From assembly GCA_030247855.1 (NCBI GenBank), contig JAPDRN010000010.1, forward strand, positions 310,001-374,000: a stretch of 64,000 bases of DNA, in the 5' to 3' direction. The translations under genes and the position numbers were made by a program. Source of the stretch: Knufia peltigerae. Lineage: Eukaryota > Ascomycota > Eurotiomycetes > Chaetothyriales > Trichomeriaceae. Shown here in pieces: positions 33,296 to 45,570 of this stretch. The number at the start of each line of letters is the position of its first letter. The stretch's first letter is position 1. The notes beneath the pieces were generated by a model. The model was not told where the DNA came from. It searched no databases and saw only the letters and a program-made list of their open reading frames with translations.

Positions 33296-35305
33296 ATGAT
33301 CGATCTGGCTTCTGTCAGTCTGGGCAAGGTGCGATGTGAGTCCTTCTGATTTGGTCTGTGATATGTTGGCAATGCTGACCTACGAGGAACCCAGATAATT
33401 CGCCATGGACTCAAGTCGTCATTCTCGGTTTCGTGACCTTCTGCTCTGTGGGCATGTACAGCGCCGTCAACAATCTGGGGGCTGGGTAAGACGTCGTGCG
33501 CGAGCAGCAGAACGACAGCGGCAATCCAAAACACGTTGGCTAACTCGAGGAACAGAGGAACGAGGGACACGCAGTTGAACGACATGGCTAGCAGTGTTCT
33601 ATACGGAGTATTCGCAATAACGGGTTTTTTTGCTGGGAGCATCAACGTATGGGCTTCAATATCATCCCAAGACATCAAGTGTGCGTGTCTGTGTCGATTG
33701 TATCTTACAAGCAGCCAGAACGTCCTCGGTCCACGATTGACTCTATCCCTTGGCACCACCGGCTACTCTATCTATATTGGAGGTCTGTGGGCCTTCCAGG
33801 TCCACGGAACGCGATGGTTCTTGATCCTTGCCGGTGGGATTCTCGGATTCTGTATGTCCCTCTCGCGACCAAATGACCTCAGGACATGTCGACTGATCGC
33901 ATTCCTCTCCAGCCGCCGCTCTGTTCTGGGCCGCACAAGGGGCTATCATGATGTCCTTTCCTCTGGAAAAGGACAAAGGCCGCTCGTTTGCTGTCTTTTG
34001 GTCTCTATTTCAGCTTGGTACCCTTGTGGGTTCCTCCATTGCCCTCGGCATCGAGGCCCACTCGAATCTACCATCTGTTTCAACCGGTGTCTACCTGGCC
34101 TTTATGATCATCATGTTGACTGCCATCGCCACCAGCTGGCTTCTCCTACCACCTCGTGAGTGTTTCAGATACGTCGAAGCAAAGTGCTGGTGACTTATCG
34201 ATTTCTAGACCTGGTCGTTCGTGGCGATGGCACAGTGCCTCTTTTAGAGGATGCCATAGGCCCTCGGCAAGAATTCCACGAATTCGTGCAGCTCTTCAAG
34301 GACTATAGACTACTTGCACTGCTGTGAGTTCAGCCAATCCTCCGAACCCCTGTGAACATGACCTAGCTGACCCGCTCCATCAATGTGCAGCCCGATGTTC
34401 TTCAGTTCCAACTACTGTAAGTGTACAATGCTACTTGATCAAAGAAGGTTTATACTGATCTCAAATCAACACAGTCTACTCTTACCAAGGTGCGATTACG
34501 GCTTTTCTGTTCAATGGCCGCACGCGAGCGCTCACCGCCCTGTTGACTGGTGTTGGATCCATCACTGGCGCCATTCTGATTGGTTTGGTGACCGACCAGC
34601 TCCCCTTTCACCGGCGAACTCGGGCCTTGTGCGGCTTAGTCGTGGTTCTGCTCATGAACATTCTCGTCTGGAGCGGCGGTCTTGGTTTCCAGGTAAAGTT
34701 CAGTCGAACTGATGAGCTGATCCTCGGTGGTCACCGGCCTTTAGATTGGACGGTTCATGCGGCTGCTGGGCCTCTTATTCTCTTGATGGCCTGTGGGTAA
34801 CCCCTTTGCTTTTCACTCATACCATGGTACCTGGCCTCGCGCGTTGACCTGTTCACCCACTAGATTACCTGGCCGACGCAATGTACCAGGGCCTGGCTTA
34901 TTACGTGATGTCGGCACTGTCCAACGATCCCTTCAAATTGGCTCGTATGGCAGGTTACTACAAGGGTTTGCAAAGTGCTGGCTCAGCGGTCTCGTTCGGC
35001 ATGGATGCTGTCAAGGTAGACTGAAACATTGTCTCCGGAACCCGTCCAGGTTGAACATTCGACTGACGTGGTCACAGACACCTTTCCTCGGCGAGCTATT
35101 AATCTCGTGGCTCTTGCTACTCGTGTCCCTGCCCTTCTGCGCGTGGGTCATTCATACTATTCGCGAGACAAACTACGTAGTCGAGGGTACTGTTGAGGTG
35201 GATACTACCTCAGATGTGAGGAACAACTCGAACGCGGCAACGGAAGCTGTTGTGATGACCGAGATTCCCCATATGGGTGGCGAAAAGACGTTGTCCCTTG
35301 CCTAA
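33296..35305 (+). CDS. UNC93-like major facilitator permease (DUF895)
   Basis: Ten exons: 33296-33335, 33395-33485, 33556-33646, 33719-33851, 33913-34155, 34209-34323, 34391-34416, 34475-34792, 34864-35015 and 35078-35305. They encode 478 aa with phase kept throughout. The family opening reads across two introns: YNSPWTQVVILGFVTFCSVG. About eleven hydrophobic segments follow, with GILGFSAALFWAAQGAIMMS, FWSLFQLGTLVGSSIALG and ADAMYQGLAYYVMSALSNDP as fungal UNC93 landmarks. Such proteins are plasma-membrane or vacuolar transporters of unknown substrate. Exon 7 is only 26 nt. Position next to the amidohydrolase suggests uptake of its substrate or release of its product. Confidence 0.87.
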
Positions 35306-35805
35306 CTTACGTTATACCATAGGGGGGAAACGATGGGCCAATTCAAGTTCCGGATGGAAGAGCCATGAGACAACACTGGCTACGCCACGGAAGGTATTGA
35401 AGTCCTTCATTACCACGGATAAGTGCTCGATTGAATGCGGGAGTCATCATTTTGAGATTTGCAGTGCCAGGGGCAAGATGACTCGGAAGGGCGCATATGA
35501 TGTAGTGTAGTTGAATCTGCGAGTTGCACATCAAAGGTATATAAGGATCCGCGGCCCCGCCGTGGTTTTTGTGGCTTTAAGCGCTTCTGGGCGGCACGGA
35601 CATGGGCGGGTGGATGATCAGCCACCGCCCTCATGGGGACATATCCCGCTGCTCCTCGTAAACCCATAGACATCTACCACGAAATCTGCCTCAATCCTGA
35701 GTTGAACTTTTTCCATGTTCAACGAGCCCAATTGTAGTGTCATACCACCTGCTTCGAGGTTTGTCAGTCAGACCTTATCTTGATCACAGGACGCACCCTC
35801 GAAAG
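35306..35805. promoter_or_regulatory. Promoter region of the Zn2Cys6 regulator gene
   Basis: 500 bp between the permease stop and the regulator start. TATATAA at 35538-35544 is a possible TATA box, about 260 bp before the start codon. It is followed by a GC-rich patch (GCGGCCCCGCCG). No gene is seen. Confidence 0.45.
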
Positions 35806-37915
35806 ATGTCGCAAGCGAACGGGACCAAGTTTGGAAGATCGCGTTCCGGTCTGTCCTTCGTGCCCATCCCTCACTAATAAATCTCTGTGGCCTTCGTTTC
35901 GAGGATACGCGAGCTGATAGTTTTCAGGATGCGCGGCATGCCGCCGGAATCATCGAAAATGTGATGAACAGCGACCAGCATGCATCCATTGTCGTCATCG
36001 AAGCATCAAGTGCGACTACCAGAAGGTATGGAAATGGGCAAGCGTGGGCAAGCCAAGGTCTGCCGCCAAATCGCGGTGCCAGAGATCCGACGAGCCCACA
36101 AGACGTCCTTCTGCTGGAAAGCTCGAAGTCTCGACATCATTTCATCTGCCACAGTCAGAAACCAACTACCGCGATTATTCAACCCATCCATCGGACACGC
36201 TTCGGCTCACTGGCGGAGAGGTCAGCTCTGAATCTCTACTGTACAGTCCACGACCCAGGCCATCCGACTCCGATCTCCTGCATTGTCCCCCAATCGTCCC
36301 CCAGGATCTCGACGTTCGGCCCAGTCATCACACGCCTTCTACACGCGACGACGATGACGGGCCCTTGGTAGAGTCGTCGGATCCCGTCGATGCAGAAGTG
36401 CACGTGGAAGAGGATTTCCATTACTTCAGTGACTCTACTTCTGAGATAGGGATTGGTCAACTTTCAGATGAGGGTGTCTCAACTTCAGATGCTAACCGTG
36501 AGGTTAATTCAACTTCTATTGTCACCGGTGGGTGGGATTTCGACAGCAGCTTGGCTGATCTCCTCGGTCAGATAATCCCCAGCTCTGCCGAAATGCTAGC
36601 TTTCATGTACTGTCGGTGACTCTAACCTCCACTGGTGCTTCAACGTGCTGACCTATCAGATATGAAAAGGGTCTGCTCGTGCACACCCGCATATGATAGC
36701 AGCCTCAATCCGTACCGGAAAATGGCTCTCCTGGCTCTCTCCTACCCCGTCTTGTTGAACGGCATCCTCTCGGTCTCTACAGCCCACATGCACAACTATG
36801 GTCGAAGCAATGAAGCTCTACTATCGTCAAGACAGTCACGAGCCCTGACTTCCTTACGATCAGTTTTAGATTCGTTACAGACACCCGTGGAACCGAACGA
36901 CGATGCCCGTCGGAAGATGCAGAAACATACAGAATCCAATGTGGGTTTCTCCGTGTTGTCCGCCCGAGAGATCGCCTTGGCCGCCATCATGATGCAAACT
37001 ACATCGGTTCTTTTGACGGGTGTCGGCAACGTTGATGTGCATATGAAATGTGCCCTGTACTTGATCCAGGACCTAGGCTATCTCCGTCGGCCTCCTTGCT
37101 CTGTCACTGCGAAAACATTGATTCATCGGTTCGCAATGGTGGACGTGATACTGGCGCATCTCCGGTTTCGCCGACCCATGGCTCCGGGGAGCTTTTTCAT
37201 GTACCAAGAACATGAGAAACTTGACCACGAAGAGCCGTCGTTCCGCGACATGCACGGCTGTCATCAGCGGGTTTTGTGTTTTCTAGCCCAAATATCCGTT
37301 CTGAGTGTGGAGCTTGCAGAGGACGGAATCAGCTCGTACGCCGAGATACAAGCCCGGGCTTACAGTCTGGAGACGGAGATGCGAGTCTGGGGCCGTGGCT
37401 ACCATATCACGATGGCTTGCGCTCCGACAGCTGGGTCGACGTTGCCAACCTCACAATCCACGCGCTCTCGACCCGAATCGGGTGAACGTAGCGATCTTGA
37501 CGTTGTGTGTGAATGTTTCTACTGGACCGCACACATCCTCCTACTCAGGAGGGTCTTCTTGGATCCGACCAGATCGTCACGGGTCCAGCTCATTCGAAGA
37601 CACCTCTTCAGCCTGATGGACGGCCTCGTGGCGGGCTGTGGACCAGATTCGTCATTGTCTTTCCCGTTCTACATGGCCGCCAGGGAGGCCACCACGCTCG
37701 CAGAACGAGACTGGGTGCGGCGAAAACACACCGAGATGCTGAACGTGTATCGTGATCGGTCACGAGAGTTCTTGATGACGGCGACAGAAATGATATGGGA
37801 AAGCGCGGCAAAAGAAGTCTATCCGGTTGGGTTTGATGACCCGTTCCTATGGCAAAGGCCTCACGAGCGGCTGATCAGGACAATGGATCAGAATGCTACT
37901 TATTTCATGTTCTGA
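35806..37915 (+). CDS. Zn2Cys6 fungal transcription factor
   Basis: Exons 35806-35848, 35928-36611 and 36660-37915; 660 aa. The first splice creates the complete binuclear zinc cluster: CAACRRNHRKC, DEQRPA, then CIHCRHRSIKC, with spacing C-x2-C-x6-C-x6-C-x2-C-x6-C. The linker YQKVWKW is typical of this class. A Ser/Asp-rich stretch (about residues 55-220) links it to the regulatory domain, which opens SCTPAYDSSLNPYRKM and resembles the fungal-specific factor domain. The second intron uses the less common donor GTCGGT, but only this joins the two conserved parts in frame. Its place between a permease and a transporter suggests it controls the local metabolic genes. Confidence 0.88.
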
Positions 37916-39660
37916 GTTTTGTCGAGCACTGGACTATGGCCCCGACTTTTGCTCTTTGAAAAGAGAAGAACCGTTCATCTGCTGCGTGGGGTTGAGTTGA
38001 AAGGCGGCTGCGCGAGAATGACAGGAACAAGAACGGTAGTCGACATTCTACCGTCAGCAATTGTCTCTTTTTTATAAGTCTAGGACAGAAAACTTATCTA
38101 TGACAGATGGCACGGCCATCACCCACGGACTTTGGTAACCAGGAAACTTCTCTACCACCCCATTTTCCACCCTCCAACCCAAAGCCAAACTCTGCTTCTT
38201 TCTACCATCAATGGTAATCCTTCCTCCCGAATATAATACCAGTGTTGACGCCAACCGTACCGACCTGACTTGGAGTGTCGGCTGACCTGCGCCGCCTCTC
38301 GTCCACATCGAGACCCGTCTCGTGCAGGAAAAACTACGATGCCAATAACGGCCGCATCCCTACGATCAAGCGGTAGCGGGCTACCATTAACATCATTCTC
38401 GTCTGGCTAGCGTACTGGGTCGGTTCTCGACCGGATTGGGATAGATCTAGTCAATCCCGAATTGACATATCCGTTCTTTGAAACGAAGCAAGTGTGTAAA
38501 AATGGACACAGGTGTGTGTAAAAGGGTAAAATGAGCAGGCACGGCAGCAAAAAGACACTCACAACTAGCGGAATTCCTGATCAGGACTTTTGATCCGCAC
38601 AGTCTTTTTCTTTGCTCCCGTTGGTCCATTCGCAACCCGTTCTTACTCGAAGAGGGCGGAGAACTACCAAGCTAGGTTAGTTGGGACTTCGTCCAAACAA
38701 CTGAGGTCAGGTACTCTGTGTTTGCTCCCATTTTGGCATCTGGTCGCGCCCACTTTTTGTACGATCAGTCGGTAGGTCGAAAGTATCTTTCACTTTCGCA
38801 CTTCAACGTTGGATCCCCATCATGGTAATTCCCTTGATGCCAACCTCGACCAAGTGCAGATTATGTTGTCGGGTGACTTTCCACATCTCGGATATCATCT
38901 TGGTCCAGTGCCAGTGAAGAATGTCAGACTGGCGATGTAGAATTCGGTTGTCAATGTGATCGTGGAGGAAACGTCGCCAAGTGTGTTACGACAATGATTT
39001 GGGGACATCAATGCGGCAAGGTCAATTCCTATTCATCTCAAGAGTGCCGGTTGATGGACGAACCGCCCCTGGTTGGATTACACGGGATTACAGGGGACCA
39101 GACTCTTCGCTATGATCACGAAGTATTTCGTGGCTGGGCCGAACATGATGGATACGCTCACATGTCATCCAAGCAGGATACCTCACCCCACCGAGAAGGA
39201 CCGGCATTGGGTGGTACCAATTGACCGGACATATAGGGTCTACGTGATATGTTCTGGACACAAAGAGCGGGGAAGCCCTTGCAAAAAAAATAACAGAAAG
39301 AATTGAACCCTCGAGGAATGCATACATACTGCCAGTAATCGAGGTCTCGATCTATAAAAGTGTTCTCTTCCTCAACTGCCCCCACCTAGATGGCGTTCAA
39401 CACCTTGCACTGTTCGGAAACAGATCCAACGATCTATGACACGTCCTCCAGTCTCCTCAAGTCCATTGGTATTTCCGGCCACTACTCGAATACATGCAAA
39501 GGCCTCCCACATTCGGTAGTGTTGTTGCTTCGGCCGGAGCGATTCGTTCCTCGACCCTGTCCGAATCGCCAACAACTACTCCATAGGTGTGAGTAGCCAC
39601 TCAATTGAGGTTCTGACCTGTACGACCCTGTGAGTGAAACGGGCGCTCGCTCGGTGGAGT
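37916..39660. other. 1.7-kb stretch without a recognised gene
   Basis: The largest gap in the window. Short frames occur at 38072-38308 (minus, about 78 codons) and 39390-39596 (plus) without domain matches or splice partners. CGAGAC-CC-GTCTCG at 38309-38322 is a short inverted repeat. I see no terminal repeats, transposase or reverse transcriptase motifs. A decayed gene or a non-coding transcript is possible but not shown. Confidence 0.45.
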
Positions 39661-41501
39661 TCAAGCCTCTACGCGTCCCGGTTCTGGCTTCGACTCTCCT
39701 TCAAAATGCTCCTGCTCGTGGGTAATCTTCTCACTCGCCTCTTCGAGAGTCACCGCAACCTTATCTCCGAATATGGCCTCAATCTCTTCGAGCTGGAATA
39801 TATGATTAGCAAATTAATACCGAAAAGGAGGATGGGCTCCACCCTTACCGTCTTGTCTTTCGTTTCAGGATAGAAGAAATAGAAGATGATGACGTAGATA
39901 AAGTCGCAAATCACGAAAATCAAGAAAAACTTCCAGGAGATACTGGCAATGGCCAGAGGAGTTACCTGGACGAGCATAACAGCAAAAGCCATGTAGATAC
40001 CGTAACCTGCCGCGACACCAACAGCGCGGATAGAAGTAGGCAGGATTTCGGCGGGATACTGTGATCGGTGCGTTGTTAGTCTCATTCTAGCACATCAAAT
40101 GAGCAAAGGAAGTGTAGGTGCCAACTTACGCAGGCGGCAAATGTGTTCGTGGTACCTCCAAACCCGAAGATGACGAAGAACATGCCGAATATGATCCCCT
40201 TCGCGAGTCCCAGGTCCTTGTTGCCGCCGGCCTCGAACCGTGCCCACATGATGACCACCAGGAGGGAGCCCGGTATCATGAATGCGTAGGCAAGGAACAG
40301 CGTCTGGCGGCGACCGATGCGGTCTATCCACGGAGACATGGTGGCAACTGCAACACAAATGACTGTGCCCCATATTCCAACAAGCACTAGCGAGAAGGAG
40401 GGAGAGAATCCGCATATGCGATAGATGATGACCTGATAGACTTGCAAGACTGCAGTGCCCGTAAGCTGTTGGAAAAGGAAAAATCCGAGGATGAGAAGGA
40501 GCCTCTTGCGGTACGATGGCCGGCGGAGGATAGCGAGAAGACCAAGACTCTCCTCGCGGTCCAGCTTGATCTGAGATTGAATCTGAAGAAACTCGGACTC
40601 GACAAAGGTATCGTCATGGTTCGGGCCACCGTGAAGCCGCTGCAGGACAGCACGTGCCTCGTCGTGACGCTCCTTCAGTATAAGCCATCGAGGCGAAGAG
40701 GGCATGAAGAACGACCCGAAAGCGACAACGGCAGTAGGGACTGCTTGAATCGCAAATAGTGTCCGCCAGTTCGCGTTGCCGTGGATGTAGAAGAAACCCA
40801 GGCCCCTGTTGAAGTTAGATTTTTGGGAACCTGACCTGAGAAGACGGATGCTTTATCCTTACATCCATTCTGTAATTGCAAACGCCACCGATACATTCAT
40901 GGCGTAAATCATGGAGACGCGGCCTCTGATATGAGGTGGTGAAATCTCGCTGGCGTAGATGGGACAAAGCTGGGACGTGCATTAGCTATTACCCCTGCGA
41001 GTTGGACTTGACACGCGTAAACGAATGGTCATCGTGAGGTTTGACGAGAAAAGCTGCTTCCTCCCCATGGAGTTTGGGAGGCTTACCGTATAAATCATCC
41101 CAGAACAGAACCCTCCGAAGATCCGACCAACCAAGAACATAGCATAGTTCTGTGCCGCCGCTTGCAGCACTATGGCTACGATGTTGACGACGCAAGCGAA
41201 CTGAATGGATCTGATTCTGCCAATCTTGTCCGGTAGATACCAAAGGACTACATTGCCAATGACGCATGCCCCGTAGTAGGTAGAATTCATAGCTCCGATA
41301 GTGTCATTGTTCAGTTTGAAGTAAGTGAGGAAACTCTCGTATGCGAGTACAGAAGTGGTAATGCCTGCAACATACTTAGGTCGGTGCAATTTTCGGTTCG
41401 CCATCTTTTCCTTTTCACTTACCAGTATCGTAGCCATAGAGAACAGATCCGAAGGTGACATATGCCAGGCAGAGAAGTTGATATCTATTCATGTTGAACA
41501 T
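39661..41501 (-). CDS. Sugar-porter family MFS transporter
   Basis: Exons 41501-41423, 41364-41087, 40969-40863, 40805-40130, 40058-39849 and 39792-39661; 493 aa. Family marks in order are LYGYDTGITTS (helix 1), DKIGRIRS, GRIFGGFCSGMIYT joined to PIYASEISPPHIRGR, SPRWLILKERHDEA, LFQQLTGTAVLQVYQ, DRIGRR, YPAEILPTSIRA and PETKDKTLEEIEAIF. This matches hexose and related polyol or acid proton symporters; the exact solute is unknown. Introns fall between helices. Two in-frame ATGs nine bases apart (41501 and 41492) compete for the start. An ATAAATA on the minus strand at 41638-41632 may be its TATA box. Confidence 0.91.
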
Positions 41502-42613
41502 GTTGGATGCGGCGGGGGCGTGGTGCTCTGGAAGCAATTGACAATTTGTGCCTGGGTTCTGAAGGATAGGAGTACGTAGTGGATGATCAGTCCCCTGCCT
41601 AGGGTACCTGGGGCATCTGGAGTATGAGCTCTATTTATCCACCTCCTGAACCTCCTTTACCCCGGCCTCAGTCAAGATTGGGACTCCGGAGTCGGTATTG
41701 ATATGCATGAGTGTTTCCAAACGCGGGTGAGTCACCAAACGCCACCTCCGTATTATCTCGCGGATTGAATGGTCAGGCAAAGCGTCGAGGCTCCGAGGGC
41801 GCGGGTGTTTGACCGTGCCAGCTTTCCATAATCGACAGCTTATCTGCCAGCTGATGTGGACCACCGTTAAAGCCTCGATCTACTTCAATGATCTTCAATG
41901 ATTTAAACCTTGAGTAGTATGAGCTATTATTTAACAATGGTGAAAATTTGGAGAACGTATTTTGTGTACGGCTCCTCGACTTTTCAGAGAAGTCCCAGAA
42001 TTAGAAACCTCTATAGAGAAACGCTAAATAGAAAAAGGCCTCGGAGCTGCGCAGATCCTTGCCTTCAAGCCGCACCGCATAGCTTTGATCAATGATGTTG
42101 ACTGTCACATCTTGTTCTCAAACATCTTTATGCGCACCATTTTTCGGCAGGTCTATCAGCCGAAGGAGGTCCATTAGAGTCAACCGTGCCCTATGGGCTG
42201 ATGACTCTTTTAGACAATTGGTACGAAGGCCTGTAAACCAGATGGCAGAGGGCAGGCATAAGTAGGTCGTGCAGGTCGAATGATGCTAGTGATGCTAGTC
42301 CAGATTTGGTGTCCCCGGATATCTGTAACTCCACAGTTCCTCCATACTTGGACCCACATCGTAGTACTCGTAAGTGGCCGCTTATGCATCTCCAGATATC
42401 TCCAGACCTACGCGCAATCACACGCAGAGAGCGTACAGTAAGCATGCAATGACCAAGTGCCACGAGAGCCTTCGCCGCCATAGCCCTGGCGAGAGCCATG
42501 GCAAGACCCACATCAAGTTTCAATATGATGCAACTCGCGTCCTTATCGAACGGCTTCACCGTGACCATGGTCAACGCCGTCAGAACTCAAGCTTCATCGA
42601 CATCGACATCAAC
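41502..42613. promoter_or_regulatory. Divergent region between sugar porter and first BVMO
   Basis: 1.1 kb between divergent starts. A perfect 12-bp palindrome GACTCCGGAGTC lies at 41683-41694, about 180 bp upstream of the transporter start. In-frame ATGs upstream of the BVMO start (for example 42449) are not favoured because the sequence there is not family-like. No gene is seen. Confidence 0.45.
41683..41694. promoter_or_regulatory. Perfect 12-bp palindrome upstream of sugar porter
   Basis: GACTCCGGAGTC reads the same on both strands. The central CCGG and flanking CTC/GAG would suit a dimeric zinc-cluster factor. It lies about 180 bp upstream of the transporter start. Its role is unproven. 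Confidence 0.35.
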
Positions 42614-44814
42614 ATGGGCTCATTGGACATTGCTGGGGGGTGGCCGAAAGGCGCCCTGCCTCCGATTGCGGACATCATCAACAAACCGGTGGACGCGCCG
42701 CGGCCCATCAAGGTGATAATGTTTGGCGCAGGGCTGGCTGGTGTCATGGGAGGTATATTGATCCCCAGAACCATCAGAAACCTGGAGTTGGTCATTTATG
42801 ACATGAATCCGAGTCTTGGAGGAGTATGGTATGAGAACAAGTAAAACGCACCCCAAAATCACTACCAAACCGCAGAACACAGTGAGCTGAAAATTGGAAC
42901 AGATATCCCGGAGTTGCATGCGACGTTCCATCCCACGTTTACCAGTTCACCTTCGAAAACAACACCCAATGGAGCAGTTATTATGCCCCAGGGCCAGAAA
43001 TCCTGAAATACCTCCAGTGTACCGCGGACAAATATGGCGCAACCAGACACATGAAGTTGCAACACAAGATTCTAAAGGCCAAGTGGCACGAGAGTGAGGG
43101 AAAGTGGCATGTCGATGTCCAGAATTTGGTGACTGGCGAGGTCGAGTGATCCTCAACTTTCAATATCCTCCGATGCTGACAACCAGTGTTAGATCTTTAC
43201 CGACAAATCGGACGCCATTATCACGGGACTAGGCAACCTCAATGTATGGAAGCTTCCCGATATCCCTGGACTACAGTCATTCAAGGGCAAGATTATGCAC
43301 TCCGCCGGCTGGGACACATCATACGACTACACGGATAAGAAAGTTGCGCTCATCGGCGCTGGCTCGAGTGGCATCCAGATTCTGCCCAATATTCTGCCAA
43401 AGGTAAAACATGTCGACCATTATATGAAGAGCCGAACTTGGATCACTCCAGGAGGAATTGGCTCGGAAGGATTGCTTGACAGAGACATGAAACGTGAGTC
43501 TTTAAGGGTGAGTATATCAAAATCAGCCTTGCTCACACTGTTTTAGCCCAAACCCCAACCGAGGATCTGGAAAAATTCCGAAAGCATCCTGAAGAATACC
43601 TCAAGTACCGGCATAAAGTCGAAGAAATCATGAACAAGCCGGTCCCAGCTTTCTTTGACGGCACCCCTGCAGCTGCCGCAATCCGCCAGCTTTGTGCCGA
43701 CCATATGAAGAAAAAGCTCGGGAAGAAGCCAGAAGTATACGAATCTCTATTGCCAGATTTCCCTCCTGGCTGCAGAAGATTAACCCCTGGACCCGGGGTA
43801 AGTCAATGTCACACAGCATGTTGATTAAGCAAGTCACTGATATACTTGTAGTATCTGGAGGCCCTTTGCGAGGACAACGTGAATTTTATTCCCACCAAGA
43901 TTGAGCGAGTCAACGAGACTGGTATCCAAACAGTTGATGGAGTGCAGCGTGATGTGGATTTGATTATCTGCGCAACAGGGTTTGATGAGTTTGTGGCCCT
44001 CAATTCCTCTTTAGATATCCTTGTCTGACGATGTAAATAGCACATACAAGGTTCACATTCCCACGTACGGTCTAGACGGCATTCGTCTGGAAGATGTTTG
44101 GGAAGAAGTCCCCGAAGCGTATCTATCAGTCTGTCCTCGAAAGATGCCGAATTATTTCATCATGGGCGGTCCGAACGGTGGCCCCGGTCAAGGTTCAGCG
44201 TTGCCCTTTCTGGAGAACGAAATGCGGTATATTATCTCTTGCATCGAGAAGATTCAGAGAGAGTACATTAAGTGGATGGTTCCAAAGTCAGTATTGCTCC
44301 CTTTGTCCACAGCGCGACATAAGTCTTTCCCTACGATCCTGGATTTACCTACTGACATGAACTTTCTTCAAAATATAGGGATTCCGCCGTCAAGAGCTTT
44401 GGCAAGCTCGTAGACAAATACTTTAAGCCCACGGTGTTTGCTGTGCCTGTGAGTGCTTGACTCCAGCCTGGAGTTGATCGGAAGCCTTTGCTAACTGCTA
44501 AAAAGTGTAATGCTTGGTGGAAAAACAAGAGAGATCCACATGGGCGTCTTCTCCCATTGTGGCCAGGTACCTCGACCCATGGCTCCTACGTCTTCAAGCA
44601 CCCTCGGTGGGAAGACTTCGAATACAAGCTGCGAGAGGAGACCGACGACAATCCACTGGCTTGGATCGGAAATGGATTCACTGAGAAACAAGTGAATGGA
44701 GAATTTACGTCAGGCTATCTCGACGAAGCGTATGTTCCAGTGGAAATTCCGTGGGAGAAGAAGGCGTCTGTGGAGATGAATGGACACTCTCACACGAATG
44801 GTGTTGGGGCATGA
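42614..44814 (+). CDS. Flavin-containing Baeyer-Villiger monooxygenase 1
   Basis: Exons 42614-42840, 42903-43140, 43193-43493, 43547-43797, 43852-43988, 44041-44286, 44379-44448 and 44506-44814; 592 aa. BVMOs use FAD, NADPH and oxygen to insert an oxygen beside a ketone, giving an ester or lactone. The FAD Rossmann motif is GAGLAG, the NADPH motif is GAGSSG, and the fingerprint FKGKIMHSAGW (residues 185-195) is complete. PGVACDVPSHVYQF and CATGFDDTYK are further family marks. Two donors are unusual (GTCGAG at 43141 and GTTTGT at 43989) but only they keep frame. The ATG at 42614 has a strong context (CAACATGG). A tandem paralogue follows. Confidence 0.87.
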
Positions 44815-45570
44815 GGACATGATGTTCCTTACAGGAATACATAGCATTGGGTCTTGATGAACACAGAGGTCTCGAATACACATAGTGTTTGTATTTGAAA
44901 AGTGTGGTCTAAGAGACACTCAACATGCCTTGGGTCACTACGAGATGCTCCCACTGGGACAGGCTATCTCCAAAAATGGAATGCCGAAAGATCGGTGCAA
45001 AGTAACAACAATAGATTTTCATACTGTTAGACCCCTTTGTTGCAGCATATGGATGGAAATATTATTGCTCTACATGTCAATGTGCCTTACCCTTCGGCTA
45101 AACTACTCCAGAGGCGAATCTGTTCATCATTTACAACAGCTTGATGTTGAGGGGAGCTACTCGAGAGGACATCGCCTCTCTAACCAATGTCTTTGCTTGT
45201 GGTTTATGCAAGTTTCCAAGATGTCATGTAGCAAGTCGCGCGAGAAAGCCAAAGACAGTTCTGCCTTCAAGATCAGCTGAGTTTGGCTTATGAGGCACAG
45301 GCCCACAAATATTACTGTACGTGCGATTATGAGTCCACGACCCACTCTAGAACTGTCGGCCAGCAGGTAAGTGACCGCTTGCTTCCACAGTCAAGTCTTG
45401 AGGCCTGGAGTCAAACCAGGCTTATCTAAAAGAGAATTGCGACTTGACCAGATCCTCTGCTTACGTATTGGTTGCTGAGTGCGTCTCTGCAATTGATCAT
45501 ATAGGTTTCGATTGGAGGCATTTCATTGACAGTACGCAAACATACCAAATCTGGCGAATCTCAAACAAAG
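44815..45570. other. Intergenic region between the two BVMO genes
   Basis: About 760 bp holding the 3' flank of the first and the promoter of the second BVMO gene. No gene or clear site is seen. Confidence 0.5.

Noticed and set aside
36026..36060. Intron starting at GTATGG after the zinc cluster of the 35806 regulator
   Set aside because: The frame stays open and yields YQKVWKW, the usual linker after a fungal zinc cluster, so no intron is needed.
38072..38308. 78-codon minus-strand frame as a gene remnant
   Set aside because: I could not match it to any family, and no adjoining exon extends it.
42374..42613. N-terminal extension of BVMO 1
   Set aside because: The frame is open upstream but the sequence is not BVMO-like, and the ATG at 42614 has the best start context.
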